Shown: positions 44,127 to 55,906 of the stretch, in pieces
How the letters are laid out: each line of letters begins with the position of its first letter
Position numbering within the stretch: position 1 is the stretch's first letter
Source of the DNA: Heterocephalus glaber
Taxonomy: Eukaryota; Chordata; Mammalia; Rodentia; Bathyergidae
DNA: 64,000 bases
Direction: 5' to 3'
Assembly (NCBI RefSeq): GCF_000247695.1
Contig: NW_004624848.1
Coordinates: 4,737,734 to 4,801,733 of the forward strand
Notes under the pieces: model-generated
The model's input: the letters and a program-made list of their open reading frames with translations, nothing else
Databases searched by the model: none
Told to the model about the DNA's origin: nothing
Made by a program: the position numbers and the translations under genes

Positions 44127-44331
44127 TAAGTATGCAGTGGAGCTGCACAGTGAAGAACAATTGCATTTCCTCATTTTTGCAAATCTTGCAAATACTGTGC
44201 CTAAAATATGATTGAGCCATTGAGGGAAATAAACAGAGGTGATATCACCTAAATTTATAGGCAAATTAATGATGCATTTATTGTTTGTTTTCTTTGACAC
44301 ACATAAAATAATCGTGTCCTTTTGATGACAT

Positions 44332-44695
44332 TTGTCTTGTCACTTTCTCAATGCTGGGACAGAAAACCTAACACCTGCAACGTAAAGGAGGAGAGGTTTG
44401 TTTTGCCTCACATTTTCAGTCCATGTTCTGCTGCCTCCAAGGTAGAAAGGGGGGGATGGAAGGGGCAGAGTGGAGGAAAAGCTGCTCAGGGCATGGACAT
44501 CAGGAAGCAGAGAGTAAAGGGAGGAGCCAGGGAAGGGAGATACAGACTTCCGGGTCACGCCCCCAGGGAGCCCCTCTTTGGACCAGACCCCACTCTAACA
44601 GCAAGTCACCTATCTTCCCCCGAATCAGCCCCCTTGGAAAAGCCCCTCCTGTGAGCACATGGGGCCTTCTGGAATAGTCTCTATCCAAGTCAACA
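44332..44695 (-). mobile_element. MaLR LTR, antisense (solo, second)
   Basis: 'tcaatgctgggacagaaaac', 'gaggagaggtttgttttgcc', 'ttttcagtccatgttctg' and a GC-rich end. It differs from the LTR 200 bases to its left, so the two are separate insertions and not one provirus. Confidence 0.78.
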
Positions 44696-44859
44696 ATGTT
44701 ACTGAATTTGAGAAACAAGATGAACTTTCTACCCAAATCTTGGGACTTGAAATGCTAAGGGAATCTTGATTTCCTGAGCGGAAATATCTTTTTATGTATC
44801 TCAGTTCTTCAAAGCAGTATTGTAAAATTGATTGGAAGCCCCACACACTTAATACAATG

Positions 44860-44904
44860 AGAGGAAGAGAGAGACATAGAGAGAGAGAGAGAGAGAGAGA
44901 GAGG
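44860..44904. repeat. (GA)n microsatellite
   Basis: GA run with one interruption ('acata'). Confidence 0.95.
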
Positions 44905-45794
44905 GATTTTAAAAACTTTTTCATACACAGAATGCAAAAAATGTTCATCACATTGCTGCGTAGCAGTCAGGACAGCTGGATGTCACAGCACAGTCTAACC
45001 AGCTTTAGCACATAAAACATCTATTTCTCAAAACGTACATAGAGGTTCAATGCTGACATGCTAAGAAGACACATCATTAGAGGAGGACTGTCAAGAGAGG
45101 TTTCTAGTGGAGAATGAAATAGAGCAGCTGTCTTCCTAATAAGCCAATTGGCTTTCACCCAACTATCTCTTCCTAAGTTATTTTTTACCTCGTCATGGAA
45201 GACTAAACTACAAACTCAGAGAGACTCCAAATCTTGCCTGAGGCACATGTCTATTGATCACATTTATTTCACCTATCAGCTAGGAGATAAGACCATCAAG
45301 TGCTGAAGTTAAGGAGGAATTGAATACCCAGTGTAACAGCCTTTTAACATGTTTCGATATAAAGTTCAAAATCTGACAAGTAAACAATAGTTACAGTTGT
45401 GATTTATAAAAGTGTCCTATAAATGACCCCTTACATTAGAAAAAGATGGGCCATAAACTTTGTTCAGTAAAATGTATACAAATTATTGTTTTAAACTAGG
45501 GAATAAATCTTGAAAATATTATATTGACAAGGATCTAAACAAATTCTTTGGAAAAATACCATTTTACACTGAAGAATAAAACATAAGAGTTACTTGGAAT
45601 TTTCCCCCAAAGAAGTAAATGATCCCTTTTTATTTGATTCTCTGTCATAGGTGGCTCAGAAGTCAATGGTGCGTACGTAAGAGCTCACAGGTGCTGCAGC
45701 ACAGGGGCTGGAGGGCCCCACTGTGGGGAGGAGGGCACACTGGAGTCTGACAGGGGGAAGCTCTGCAGTCCTGGGCGGAGTGCAGCCCACTCAC
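44905..45794. other. Unique sequence, no features
   Basis: Nothing recognised. Mild resemblance to MIR near 45240-45350 is too weak to call. Confidence 0.4.
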
Positions 45795-45896
45795 CTTTCC
45801 AGCTGGTCATGAAGTCCTTCTTCACATCAGAAAAATCTACACAACCAACCACTCCAGCCTCGAACACAGGCACGAGGATGAGCTCCACACCAAAGA
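45795..45896 (-). other. Candidate internal exon or exon relic of an unidentified gene
   Basis: On the minus strand a frame of about 34 codons (KVFGVELILVPVFEAG and on to DVKKDFMTSWK) ends exactly at a consensus donor AAAG|GTGAGTGG (exon end 45795). An in-frame stop lies just upstream at 45907-45909, beyond a weak acceptor-like AAAG near 45897. The peptide reads like globular protein, with mixed hydrophobic and charged residues, but I do not recognise the family. No second exon was found. It may be chance, an exon of a gene spanning the window, or a pseudogene piece. Confidence 0.3.
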
Positions 45897-46824
45897 CTTT
45901 AGAAATTCAACACTGAACTTTCTCTTCACTCAAAGAGTGACGAGTTATTCATTCCTCAGTAAGAAGGACCTTGGGGTTCATATTATTGCATTTGTAACCT
46001 TGAGAAGTAACCTCTGCACAGCTGCAGTAATGCTGTGAGAATGCACTCACTGTCAGCAAATTTCATTCTCACAAAGTTTGAGTTTGAAATTCTTTCATTA
46101 CACACAGTCCTAAGTACAAAAACAAATACAGTATTTGGAACTTACCTAAATGATTCTAATCATGCCATGGATAAAGTGATGGAAATTGAATAAATATGTC
46201 TTTGGGCAAACCAGCAGGTGAATCTATTGATAATACTCAATTTAAGGGCAAATAATATCTATGTTATTAAATAATCTGTACATTTCAAAGTTATACATAT
46301 AGATTCTCGCTACATATTGTGAGATATATGTTAAAAGAATGAATTAATTAGAAAGTCTCTGGAAGTTATTGTAAATTACCTAAACTTCAGACTGGTTATT
46401 TCTCCATAAGCAAAGGATGGACACAAATGCCAATATATGGTAAAGTTGTTTTATAGGAAGGAATTTGGAAATATATGTGCATTTGACACGTGGTGCTAGC
46501 AGTTACACATTGCCCCCAACAGACAGACTGCAGGTTTGTTTGGACAACAGATGGTCTTTTCACCTAAAAACATTAATCTTGGAAGAAATCATTCATCAGG
46601 CAGACTGGGCAGGTGGTACTTTCCCTATCTCTCTGGTTCCTTATTTCTACCTGCAGAGCAAAGACTAATTAAATTTTCCTTAATCTGCTTTTTTGAAGGC
46701 AAAACAAAAAGTGGTCACCCAAATCCAAAGAGTTAAAAAGAATGTAAATTCAACACATTACTAATTGAGCAAATTGAGTTTTTCCCAGCCCTACTTAGAT
46801 ATTTCAAACCTTAAGTTGCAGTGA
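45897..46824. other. Unique AT-rich sequence, no features
   Basis: Nothing recognised. Confidence 0.45.
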
Positions 46825-46905
46825 ACTCATAGTTATCATTCACTTTGCAGATAAAGATATTGAAACCAGGGGTAATTGTGAATCTGCTAAGATCAAAGAG
46901 AAAGT
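46825..46905 (-). mobile_element. MIR SINE fragment, antisense
   Basis: 'ttatcattcactttgcag', 'ataaagatattgaaaccag' and 'tgctaagatcaaagag' resemble the MIR antisense core. Confidence 0.5.
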
Positions 46906-47994
46906 TGATAAGCATAAAAGATTTCTAATACTTTATCTTAATTTTATGAGGGGATTCTAATTTTAAAGCCCCCCCCCCAAAAAAACTAGAGCTATATGAC
47001 ACTTCTTTGTTGTCCACCAAGCTAGCAAGTTGTGTGAAAACATTATTGGGCTAGAAGTCTGAAAAATGTGAAATCGGTTGTTAGCTAGTGGTTTTCTGTA
47101 GGTTCGTTTGGTGACATTTTGCCTACTGACGCTTCGAAGGCAGGCTGTCCTCACCAACTTTCTCAGACTCCTTTGACCAGGCTGGCATTGGATAGAAAAA
47201 CCTGGGGGAGGCTGGGAGCGAAGGAAGCATGTGACTCTCAGTTCTTGAAGGGGGTGCTCCAGCGGGGTTGCAGGTGCCCTCTACCTGCTCCATCTTGGTG
47301 CTTCCGGCCCCAGCTATGCTATCTGTAGGACAAGGACAGCTAAACGTTCTGAGACGCCTCCCACACCTTTCCTACAGCGACCTAAGCAGCAGATCTTGGA
47401 TGTCTCCCAACCCTCTGCTGCAGCAGTGCTGGAGGGGGCGATCCGGCGGCCTCTCACGCACAACGATTACCTGGGAGGCCTGGGTGGAATTCTGCACACT
47501 CACAGGAAGAGTCTGTCTTCAGAAATGCCTGGTGGCGGGCTCTGGGGAGACCTCCGAGCCCTTGTAATACTCAGCCTAATAAGAGCATTTCTTCACACAT
47601 CGGTCTTTAGGGAATGAAGAAGCCTTGACTGGAGAGCTTGTGCTCGCAGTGTGATTTCTGGCTCAGCCCTGGTTTTGCATGTCTGAGGACTGAGGCACCA
47701 GGTTAATCAGGCAGCGCAGGCTGAGGATGCTGCTCACGAGGAGCACTGCTTTTTTTCTGAGGTGCTGAGGTACTGGGGAGGACAGGAGACCTGGGCGTGG
47801 CTTCTTCTAGAAGCCTCTCAAGTTACCCTGACCCTTTGCTGGCTTAAATCTGTACCCTTCAGTGTTGCTTCTGATTACACTGTGTTCACTGTCCACACCG
47901 GCGGGGTTCAGCGTGACAGTTCAGTCTTCTGTTCTCCACCTTCTCCTTCCTCTTCTCAGCTCCTCCCAGTCTCTCTTCTAACTCAAGTTGGTTT
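46906..47994. other. Unique sequence; GC-rich 47130-47560
   Basis: The GC-rich section has frames of about 70-100 codons on the plus strand (47119-47328, 47268-47567, 47396-47617) in different phases with no recognisable domain. A C9 run lies at 46970. Confidence 0.4.
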
Positions 47995-48475
47995 CTTTTA
48001 AACTTCGACACAGCAGAGGAACATGAAACACTTGTCTTTCCATCTCTGGCTTGTTTCACTAATGAGCCCAGTTTCACCCATTTTGCTGCAAATGACGCAT
48101 TTCATTCTTCTTTATGACTGAACAGCACCCGCTATACATCTGTACCACGTTCTTTTTGTCCCTGAGTCCGTCTGTTGGTGGACAGCTCAGCAGATCTGCA
48201 TCTTGCCTGTTGGAATAGTGCTGCAATAAACACTCCAGGGCAGGGTCTCTTGTTACATGGAGTTTATGCTCTTTGGACCTGTATTCCAGGGGCACAGCTG
48301 GATCTATTTTTAGTTTGTGAGGAGCTTCTATTCTGCTTCTCAACATGGTTGTACTAATTTATACCCCACCAACACTGGATGAGAATTCTTTTTGTCTGTA
48401 TCCTAACCAGCATGTCATATTTTTTGTGCTCTGACAATAGCCATTTTAACTGAGGTACGACTATGTATAGCTTCA
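47995..48475 (-). mobile_element. LINE-1 ORF2 end and 3' UTR, old copy
   Basis: Antisense words: 'tctctggcttgtttcact', 'cattcttctttatgactg', 'tgctgcaataaacactcc', 'acatggttgtactaattt' and 'caatagccattttaactg'. A 90-codon minus frame (48074-48346) keeps weak ORF2p similarity. Older than the copies at 2284 and 8506. Confidence 0.8.
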
Positions 48476-48740
48476 CCATAATAAACTGTAACTATGAGAA
48501 TAAAGCTTCTCCGAATCTGGTGAGTTGTTCTAGTGAATCACTGAACCTCAGCATGATCTTGCAGGCCCCAGCTTACCTCGGCTTCCTGTTTTTCATCCTC
48601 CCCGACCTTTTTAATATCTGTGTAATAGAATTCTGAATTAAATGTCTCTTCTGTTTGAGAGAGCTTAAACACTTTCTACTTTCCTGACTGGACATTTACT
48701 AATGTCCATTGCCAATTGACTTCTCAGCACAGTTACTCCT

Positions 48741-49281
48741 CAGGGTACAGTATCCCCCTGCAAAGTTCAGAGTTCAAGCTCTCAGTCACTTGTGGATTTT
48801 TCCTTAGAACCTAACTAATAATTGTTCTTGGAAATCCCTGCAGTTTTGTGGAAACTGCAAATATCCTCTGCAATTGCTTTTTCGGTGGGAGGTTTGCAAG
48901 TAGCCAATCGGAGAGTGTTATTCAGTTCTCCTTGTTGCTGATTGGCTGCTGCCCTGCAACCCATCTCAGGCAGATACACCAGCCTTCCCACGTCAAATCC
49001 AGTTGCTGTACCTTGTGTAGCTGTCTCCAGAGTTCTCGATTTTGTTCTTTTTAAAGTCCCAAGATCCCTAAGATGCCACCAAAAGATCACTAAGATGACT
49101 TCTAAGTGTTTATTAATACAGCCTTAAATTACATAACTGCAGGAGACATGGCATATTTAGTGTTTAAACTAAAAAAATAGGCATTTATGGACATTTTTCT
49201 GACCATATCTAAAATTTCCATTTTCAACCCACAGGTGCTCTAAGACCATAACCCCCGCAAATTTAGGGAATTCATTGTAAT
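48741..49281 (+). mobile_element. Tigger-like DNA transposon relic with CCAAT-box promoter remnant
   Basis: It begins near 'acagtatccccctgcaaag' and ends near 'aacccccgcaaatttaggg'. The left part has a CCAAT box (agccaatcgg, 48900) and an inverted one (ctgattggctgctg, 48938). Then comes 'cctaagatgccaccaaaag', like a transposase start codon region, and after this the coding part is missing. The family assignment is from memory and the terminal repeats do not pair well. Confidence 0.45.
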
Positions 49282-49529
49282 GAGATAAGTTTTATAAATG
49301 TGTGGTTCCTTTCTCACAAATACTTTTGTGGCAAGGGGTGTTTTGTCTCAAATAAAGATCACTAATGATAATTTCTAATTTTATTTTATATGAAACAAGA
49401 ATACACAGTAACTTCAATTGATAAAATAGACTAATTCTTTACTCCAGAATATGAGAATAATTACTTCAGATACTTTTTCTTTTTGAAAGTTTGTTAAAAT
49501 GAAACGACCTTGAGAGCTAGACATTTTTG
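49282..49529. other. AT-rich unique sequence
   Basis: Nothing recognised. Confidence 0.4.
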
Positions 49530-49685
49530 CCATTTAAATCATGAAAGTGGGAGAGTCACTTTCTAGACCTTGATTTTCTCATCTTCAAAATAGTTAAAAT
49601 TTTTGCAGCATTATTGGCAGGCCTAAGTGAGATATGTGAGCTTGCTATGAAATAAGTCTTCACTAGTTAAAGTTTTCTTATTAGT
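49530..49685 (+). mobile_element. MIR SINE
   Basis: 'agtcactttctagacctt', 'gattttctcatcttcaaaat' and the distal 'taagtcttcactagttaaag' follow MIR order. Confidence 0.6.
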
Positions 49686-50004
49686 CTTAGAGCAAGTATA
49701 GTAAAGAACACTCGTTATGGAGTTAAATTAATATGTATTTAATTCCCAGTGTAGAATTCAGGTGACATGATGATACATTGGCAAGCATGAGGACCTGGAC
49801 AGAGTTGTTGCTCAATAAACACTGAGTTACCCTCATTCCACTCTTGGTCAGTTGCTCTAGACTCTGCCTGTTCGTGTTCCGAATTGTTAGTTTCAGAGTT
49901 CTCTTCGCAAATGAAAATGTGCTTCCTCCTTGCTGACTGTAAGATCACTGATCCCTTAAGGCCAGTTGAAGAATGCTTTCTTTTTAGATTTTAATTGTTT
50001 TCAT
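49686..50004. other. Unique sequence, possible MIR tail near 49800
   Basis: 'ttgctcaataaacactgag' at about 49808 resembles a MIR/L2 tail but stands alone. Confidence 0.35.
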
Positions 50005-50160
50005 TACTAGGGTTTGAACTTAAGGCCTTCACATGAGCTCCACCCTTCTCCGCACTTCTTATGCTTGGGCCAGGGCCTTCTGCCTGATTAAGCTGCCCAG
50101 GCTGGGGCAGCACTTCCTAAGGTCCTGGGGTTGCAGGCACATGGCCACATACCCGGCAGA
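50005..50160 (-). mobile_element. Degenerate B1-ID dimer, antisense
   Basis: 'actagggtttgaacttaag' resembles the ID box B side and 'gctgcccaggctggggc' plus 'ggggttgcaggcacatgg' resembles B1 antisense. It is heavily diverged. Confidence 0.4.
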
Positions 50161-50299
50161 GAAAGGCCTTCTTAACACTAAGGTTTGCACTGCTGAGGTC
50201 TATGTGTTCACATTACTCGAGGCCAAATGCGTATTTTATGTTGAAGACAAAACTTATTGACTACAATAATTTTCCCTGAAGTAAACTTCAAAATTCTTA

Positions 50300-50391
50300 T
50301 TTTTTTTTTTTCTGGTACCAGAGATTGAACTTGGGACCTTATGCTTTTGAGGCAGGCGCCGGAACAGCTGAGCTAAATCCCTGTCCCTAAG
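50300..50391 (-). mobile_element. ID-type SINE with perfect target-site duplication
   Basis: A T-run tail (50300-50311), then 'ggtaccagagattgaacttg' to 'gagctaaatccctgtccc'. It is flanked by the identical 14-mer CTTCAAAATTCTTA at 50286-50299 and 50392-50405. The body has several changes in both boxes, so it is older than its perfect flanks suggest or belongs to a different subfamily. Confidence 0.95.
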
Positions 50392-50405
50392 CTTCAAAAT
50401 TCTTA

Positions 50406-53400
50406 ATAATTAGGGAGAGAGAATTTTTCTCCCTTTACAGGTAAATACTTACAATTTATATTTGGACACATAGAAATGTCAGTTTACCACATTTTCTTGG
50501 AAGTTAAACTGACAAGTAATACTTTTTATTCTCGATTGCATTGCTTTTCAGGTAGATTTAAAAATAATTTTCATTTTGCAGATGGTACTAGTGCTTGGCA
50601 AGCACAATTTTCTATGATTTAGCAGCATGTTTGTTCATAATCTATGAAAAACACAGTTGGATATTTTCTTTTGTCAGGAAACAGATACAATATAATTTAC
50701 GGTGAAGCAGATGTCCAAAGCATAATTTTACCATTGTCAATATTATTCTTTTAGTATTTGTGGTGCTGTGGAATCAATGACGTAGAAAGCCAACATACCG
50801 TCTTGGTTCTAATTAAAAGGACCAGTGGTCCATGAATATGAATGCAAGTTTCCAAAGAATGACAGAACAAAGATGGAATCAAAGGAAAGAAAGACAAATG
50901 AAGAAGAGGCTCTCTCTAAAGGGGTAGGAAAAGTGTACTTACTGTGAACCAAGTGTGGGGTTGGCTATGTCAACTAGGGGCCATCTAGTCCCGGATGTGT
51001 ATTCATGTTTTATGGTGTAATTTGATAGCCATTTGGTAGCAGCATTAGTGGTTATGAAAAGGCAACAGTGCTGAACTGCTTTTGAATGTTTGCAGTTGGA
51101 TTCCATTTGCCTGTCAGGAAGAGAGAAGGATCTAGCGTGGAGCTGACTTCTGTTTTGCCTTGCACCCTGGAGGGTCCTGTTGCTATTTGCTGAGAAGTAG
51201 AAGGCTGGGGAGCACAATATGAAGATGGGATAGAAATCCAAATGGCACTTGCAAGCACATTAAATTTGAGATGGTTCTTTTAGTTACTGAAGCAGTTCTG
51301 GCAAGCCATTGGACAATTGAGTCCAGAATTAAGAGAAATATGGGAAGGAGACACACATTTGAAAGCTATCATATAGATTGCTTTTAAAGTCACTGAATAG
51401 GATGGACATAGATTGGCAATGAGAAAATGGGGGGGAAAGAAGTGATGCAAAGAGAATACAAAGGAAACAAAGTAGCTTCCTGTTAAAGGTTGCAAAACAT
51501 CTATGTGAAAGTAACATATAATAAACCACAAGAAGATAATCTTGTTAGAACAAAATTTTGTAAGGATTACTGTGCATCTTATTTTCCTGCATGAAGATTA
51601 TTCACTGCATTTTAGGTTGGGGTTTCTGATGGTAGCAGTGCCTGATTTGAGTTCTTTAGATTGGATCTTATGAACATATATAGGCACAAAGGGCATTTGT
51701 GGAGAAAGACTGACTCTCAGCTGTGTATAATAATTGTATACTTTATACTACCCTCTGGTGAGCATGCAGCTCTCTTTTTTTCTTGGTAACTAGTCACAGT
51801 TTTCCTACAATTAAACCTCTTTGTATTAATTGATTATAGGAATTTTGTCCCTGCCTTGTGCTGTACTGGGTACTGGCTGTCTGATTTGTATTTTAACAGG
51901 TAACATCTCAGTTCTTGGCTTTTGCAGCAGAATTGTATGATCTCAGGATTTTTCAAGGGCGGATGTTTCTGCATTCTGCTGAGCAGTGTCTGAGTATTCA
52001 GACCACTGAATGTGAGCTAAACTATGGCTTTCTTATTGGGAAGACACTTGCTCATATAATTCCCATCCTGCAATGTTATGTTCACCCCCTGAATATGAAT
52101 ACAGTGAATTTATAATTTTTAACCACATCAATCTTAGTATCGCATGGAAAGTTCCGATTATCAAAGTGGTAAATAAAACATGACAAGACAAGACAAGCTC
52201 GGCATGTATCAAGATCAGTATTGTTTCTACAGCCCCTGTGATGTCTCCAGCATGGATCTACTCAGTACCAAAACCAGAAGGAAGCAGGAGATAAGTCCAT
52301 GGCTTGTGCTCAGTGTCCCAGTGATTTCGTTTGTTAGCTTATTCTTTTATAAATGTGTAGGTGGTGAGAGACGGTTTTCTCTAAAGTCCTGGTCATTCGC
52401 CTGTGCTCTGTCTCTTATGCAGATCATGAGGGAAGGTACTCCGTCGAATAATCTGACCATTGTCATTGTATTGCCAACTTGGGGCAGTATCATTGTTTCT
52501 CACATGCTGCTTATCCTGCTTTTAAAATATATGTCACTAGCCAATCTCAAAAGGCTAGTGATTATCATACAAGATAAAATAAGAGACCTCTTTCCTAGGA
52601 GGAGAAAATTATAAAGTTGTTGAAAAGCCAAGGTCACTTCACTTAGTGTTAGGAAGCTTGATTTAGCTTGTGAGAGAACTGAAACAGAGTCAAGCTACTC
52701 ACTGACCCAGGCATCCTGATGAGTATTTTTACTGGATCGAACTGGGATGTAGGTCAGGAGTAGTGCTTTCAGGGTAGTGACAAAACAGAGATGTGGCTAA
52801 TCAGATCCTGTTTGTAGTGCTTCTTCCTTTGATTATGGGTTATCATTTTTTCTAGTTTGTTAGGCAGATTGTATGACTACTTTTGATGAATGAGTAGTGA
52901 ACACAAGAGTCATTTGTCACACCGGGCCTGAAGCTGTAAAAACTCCAGTGTAATTATTCAATCTTTTCCTTCCTTTGCAGCAGGTGTCTTGGTAGAGTCC
53001 TGTTTGAGTTGGCAGGGCCAGAAGATTGAAGCCGACTTGAGGGTAGCTTTTGTGGGCTTTGAGCGAGAAATTGGGTGTATTAAGCTGCTAAAATATGGGA
53101 ATTTTTCTTACTCAAAGAAATGCATCTTCCTTTCTGACTAATTCAAGTGTTTAAAGATGCCACGGGATGGGCCAGCTTTTTGTATTAGTCTAAAGAGAAA
53201 CCAGAATTTATAAATTATCACGTGGACCACCTTGGAAGAGAAAAATCTGAAGAAATTGAAGGCATGCTACATGGGGCCTCATAGCTTGGTTTGACATGAG
53301 ATACTTTGGATTTCCTTATAAGACTGCCTTCATCTTCTACGGCAACTGCAATATCACATTTAGGAGGGAGAAATGCATATTAGAAGCATAAAAATAAAAT

Positions 53401-53639
53401 CCTCCTCTTGAGCAGACACCACCACCTGCTCTGTACAGTCTCTCATTCTCTCTTTAATTATAGCAAAGTGTATTTGACAAGATTTTTCTATCTATGGAGT
53501 GCTCTCAACGAGGGAAGTGGATCTACTTTATTCTGGGGAAATGCTATGAGCAATGATAGTCACAGATCAGCACTGCTGTGAAAAACATTGCAACGTAATC
53601 AAAGGATGCCTGTGGAATGGCCAAGTGATTAAAGAATCA
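50406..53639. other. Unique sequence, no features called
   Basis: More than 3 kb with no repeat I recognise. The 144-codon plus frame 52180-52614 has a few hydrophobic stretches but no domain and no splice or Kozak support. The frames at 50939-51241 (minus) and 51915-52115 (plus) are equally unsupported. Confidence 0.4.
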
Positions 53640-53745
53640 ATCACTGGCTCTGGGAGAATTTTATCTGTCTAGTTAAAGCAATTTAAACCTCCTGAGGTAC
53701 AGATTCTTATTCTGTAAGTTCTGATGTGCATAGCAGACTTAGCAT
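53640..53745 (+). mobile_element. MIR SINE fragment
   Basis: 'tcactggctctgggagaat', 'gcaatttaaacctcctgag' and 'cttattctgtaagttctg' follow the MIR left half. Confidence 0.45.
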
Positions 53746-53754
53746 TATTTATGC

Positions 53755-53862
53755 AAAGCACGGTGGTGCATGCCTGCAATCCCTGCACTTCCAGAGGCTA
53801 AGGCAGGAGGCTCTCCCAAGTCTGAGGTCAGCCTGGGCTACACAGGGAGAAAGTGTCTCAAA
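53755..53862 (+). mobile_element. B1-type SINE
   Basis: 'gcacggtggtgcatgcctg', 'aggctaaggcaggaggctc', 'ggtcagcctgggctacaca' and 'aagtgtctcaaaat' make a complete B1 monomer. Confidence 0.82.
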
Positions 53863-53968
53863 ATCATCCCAGCCAAAAAATGGAAGGCTCAGAGTTACCT
53901 CAAAAACAAATTAATGTCTAAGGAGTATTTTGATAACACAGAAAGCAACTGGCATTTATGTACTTAGC

Positions 53969-53987
53969 AAAAAAAAAAAAAAAAAAA
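53969..53987. repeat. Poly(A) tract, 19 nt
   Basis: Plain A run about 100 bases downstream of the B1. No element ends exactly here. Confidence 0.95.
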
Positions 53988-54829
53988 GCTGAAATTTGCC
54001 TTGGCAGTGGGAATGTGGACTAAGAACAGTTTTTCTGGGTACAGAAGCAAGGGAGTGGAGGATGATTTAATGTAAATAAGGAAAAACTAAATAGAGATTT
54101 ACATTTTAAAAAGTTATTTAGGAAGTTTGTAAAGTTTCTCGCCCAATATAGCAGGCAACTGTTTGCAGTATATTTACTACGGATGCATGTCCCTTGAATA
54201 ATGTTGGTGTCCTTTGCATGCTAGGCATTCCAAGTAGCTTTTTATTTATTATTGGTTTTTCACTAGAGAAATAGATTATAATTAAAGAAGAGTGAACCTT
54301 GAAGTTGAAAAAAATAGAGACGGTGGCTTGGAGGTATATAATTGTAAGTGTTGAATTATGTCTCTGTATATTTGGGCACTGTTATTGTGTGTGTTGCATA
54401 CTTATAGACGAACAAATGGACCCTTGGACACTTTGGGTGGACCTGTAGCACTCACAAATAGCCTCTAAATTGGGGTGTGTTGATAAAAACAATACCGCGC
54501 AGAACTCTGTGAAAGTTTTCATTCATAAAATATGACCTGGACACAGGTTTTAAAATACATTAATATTCATTAATATAATGTAATAAATACATTCATAATA
54601 CATTAATTTTATGATGATTTTGAGGTTTCATCTTAATCTTGGGTCCATCTTGGGCTGGTCATTCCCCAGAAAGATGTAAAACTGGTCTTAGAACACTCTC
54701 ACTACAAAAGTACTCATTTATAGGGTGGAAATACTGTTGTAGAATGTCTTATTTGTTACCTTACAAATATTTACTTCCTATGCTATGTGTATTTGCAGTT
54801 TGCCCTACAAACCCTGGATGATGTTTCCC
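53988..54829. other. AT-rich unique sequence, no features
   Basis: AT-rich repetitive words at 54555-54612 ('acattaatattcattaat'). No gene. Confidence 0.45.
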
Positions 54830-55300
54830 TGTGGCTTGAATTAGAATTTTGCCCTATGCCTTGCTTTGGTCATGCATACATGGCATGGCTTGCCTCTAGC
54901 TGGGCCCTGGAGCCTCATGGGATCACAGGTGGGGCTTTTGGGAGGTGGCTGGATCTAGGTTGAGTGCTTCTGGGGATAAGGGCATGTGACTACTTAACCA
55001 GTCCACTGATTGGTTGACTATAGCTCTGGGTGTGGATAGTGGAAAGCTCCTTCCAGTTGTGGGGAGCGCGCCCCAAAAGGCAGCCTGGAAGGGATAAGAG
55101 AGAGGCAGGCTTGCTGTTTGCCTGTCCCGCCACACACTGGACCCTGCTCTGAGACATGCCCCTGCCAGTCCACCCTGCCTTGGAGTCACTGGACTTTCGG
55201 CTGAAACCCTTACAGTCTGTGAGCTGATATGAACCATCCGCCTGTAACTTGTGGTGTGGAGTATTTTGTCTCAGCAAGGAGCAGAGTAATTAAGACAGCA
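54830..55300 (+). mobile_element. MaLR-type solo LTR, about 470 bp
   Basis: It starts near 'tgtggcttgaattagaat' and has the GC-rich centre typical of MLT1-type LTRs. It closes with 'gtgagctgatatgaacc', 'gtattttgtctcagcaag' and 'agtaattaagaca'. The minus frames 54923-55237 and 54990-55277 lie within it and are not genes. Confidence 0.75.
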
Positions 55301-55763
55301 CCGTAGTGGTTTGGACAGGAGCAGGGATTCCTCATCTCTTGTCATGACTGGGAACGTCCTCTTGTACCTCTGCAGTCACTTGGAGAATGGGCCTTAGCCA
55401 GCCCACTGGGCCAGGAGGGAGGGAGGAAGACATGGAGAGTGGATGCGGATTCTTGGATCTGCGCTGGGCAGAGCAGAGTCTCCCAGGGTGAGCTCCAGCT
55501 GGCTCAGCTCCTCGCCCATGGAGAGAGTGGCTTCCAAGACATGGGGTGCAGAGGGCTTTCCAGGTAGAATGCTGCAGGGGTGGTGTGGTGCCACCTAAGA
55601 AATGTGGGCTGAGCCCTCCCTCTGAAATAGGTTGGAAACTCTCAAGATGTCTGAGAATTTGTTGTCATCTCCTGGCCTTCTGCCTCCATTCAGGAGCCTA
55701 GAGGGAAGTGCTGTATGAGGCTGTGTGGACTTCATTTCACATCACTGTTGCTTTTTATTTCTT
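55301..55763. other. Unique sequence, no features
   Basis: GC-richer, with a 66-codon minus frame of no recognised content. Confidence 0.45.
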
Positions 55764-55778
55764 TAATCTTTCTTTCTC

Positions 55779-55839
<61 letters not shown>

Positions 55840-55905
55840 TTTCTTTCTCTCGCTCTCTCTCTCCCTCCCTCCCTCCCTCCCTCCCTTCCTTCCTTCCTTC
55901 CTCTC
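55764..55905. repeat. Compound pyrimidine microsatellite (TTTC)n, (TC)n, (CCCT)n, (CCTT)n
   Basis: About 140 bases of pure pyrimidine, starting with long (TTTC)n and ending with (CCTT)n. It adjoins the 3' tail of the minus-strand ID at 55907, so on that strand it reads as an expanded A-rich tail of GAAA and GGAA units. Frames through it (55708-56254) are artefacts. Confidence 0.97.
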
Positions 55906-55906
55906 T

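Noticed and set aside
45240..45350. MIR fragment
   Set aside because: Only scattered words match, not enough to separate from chance.
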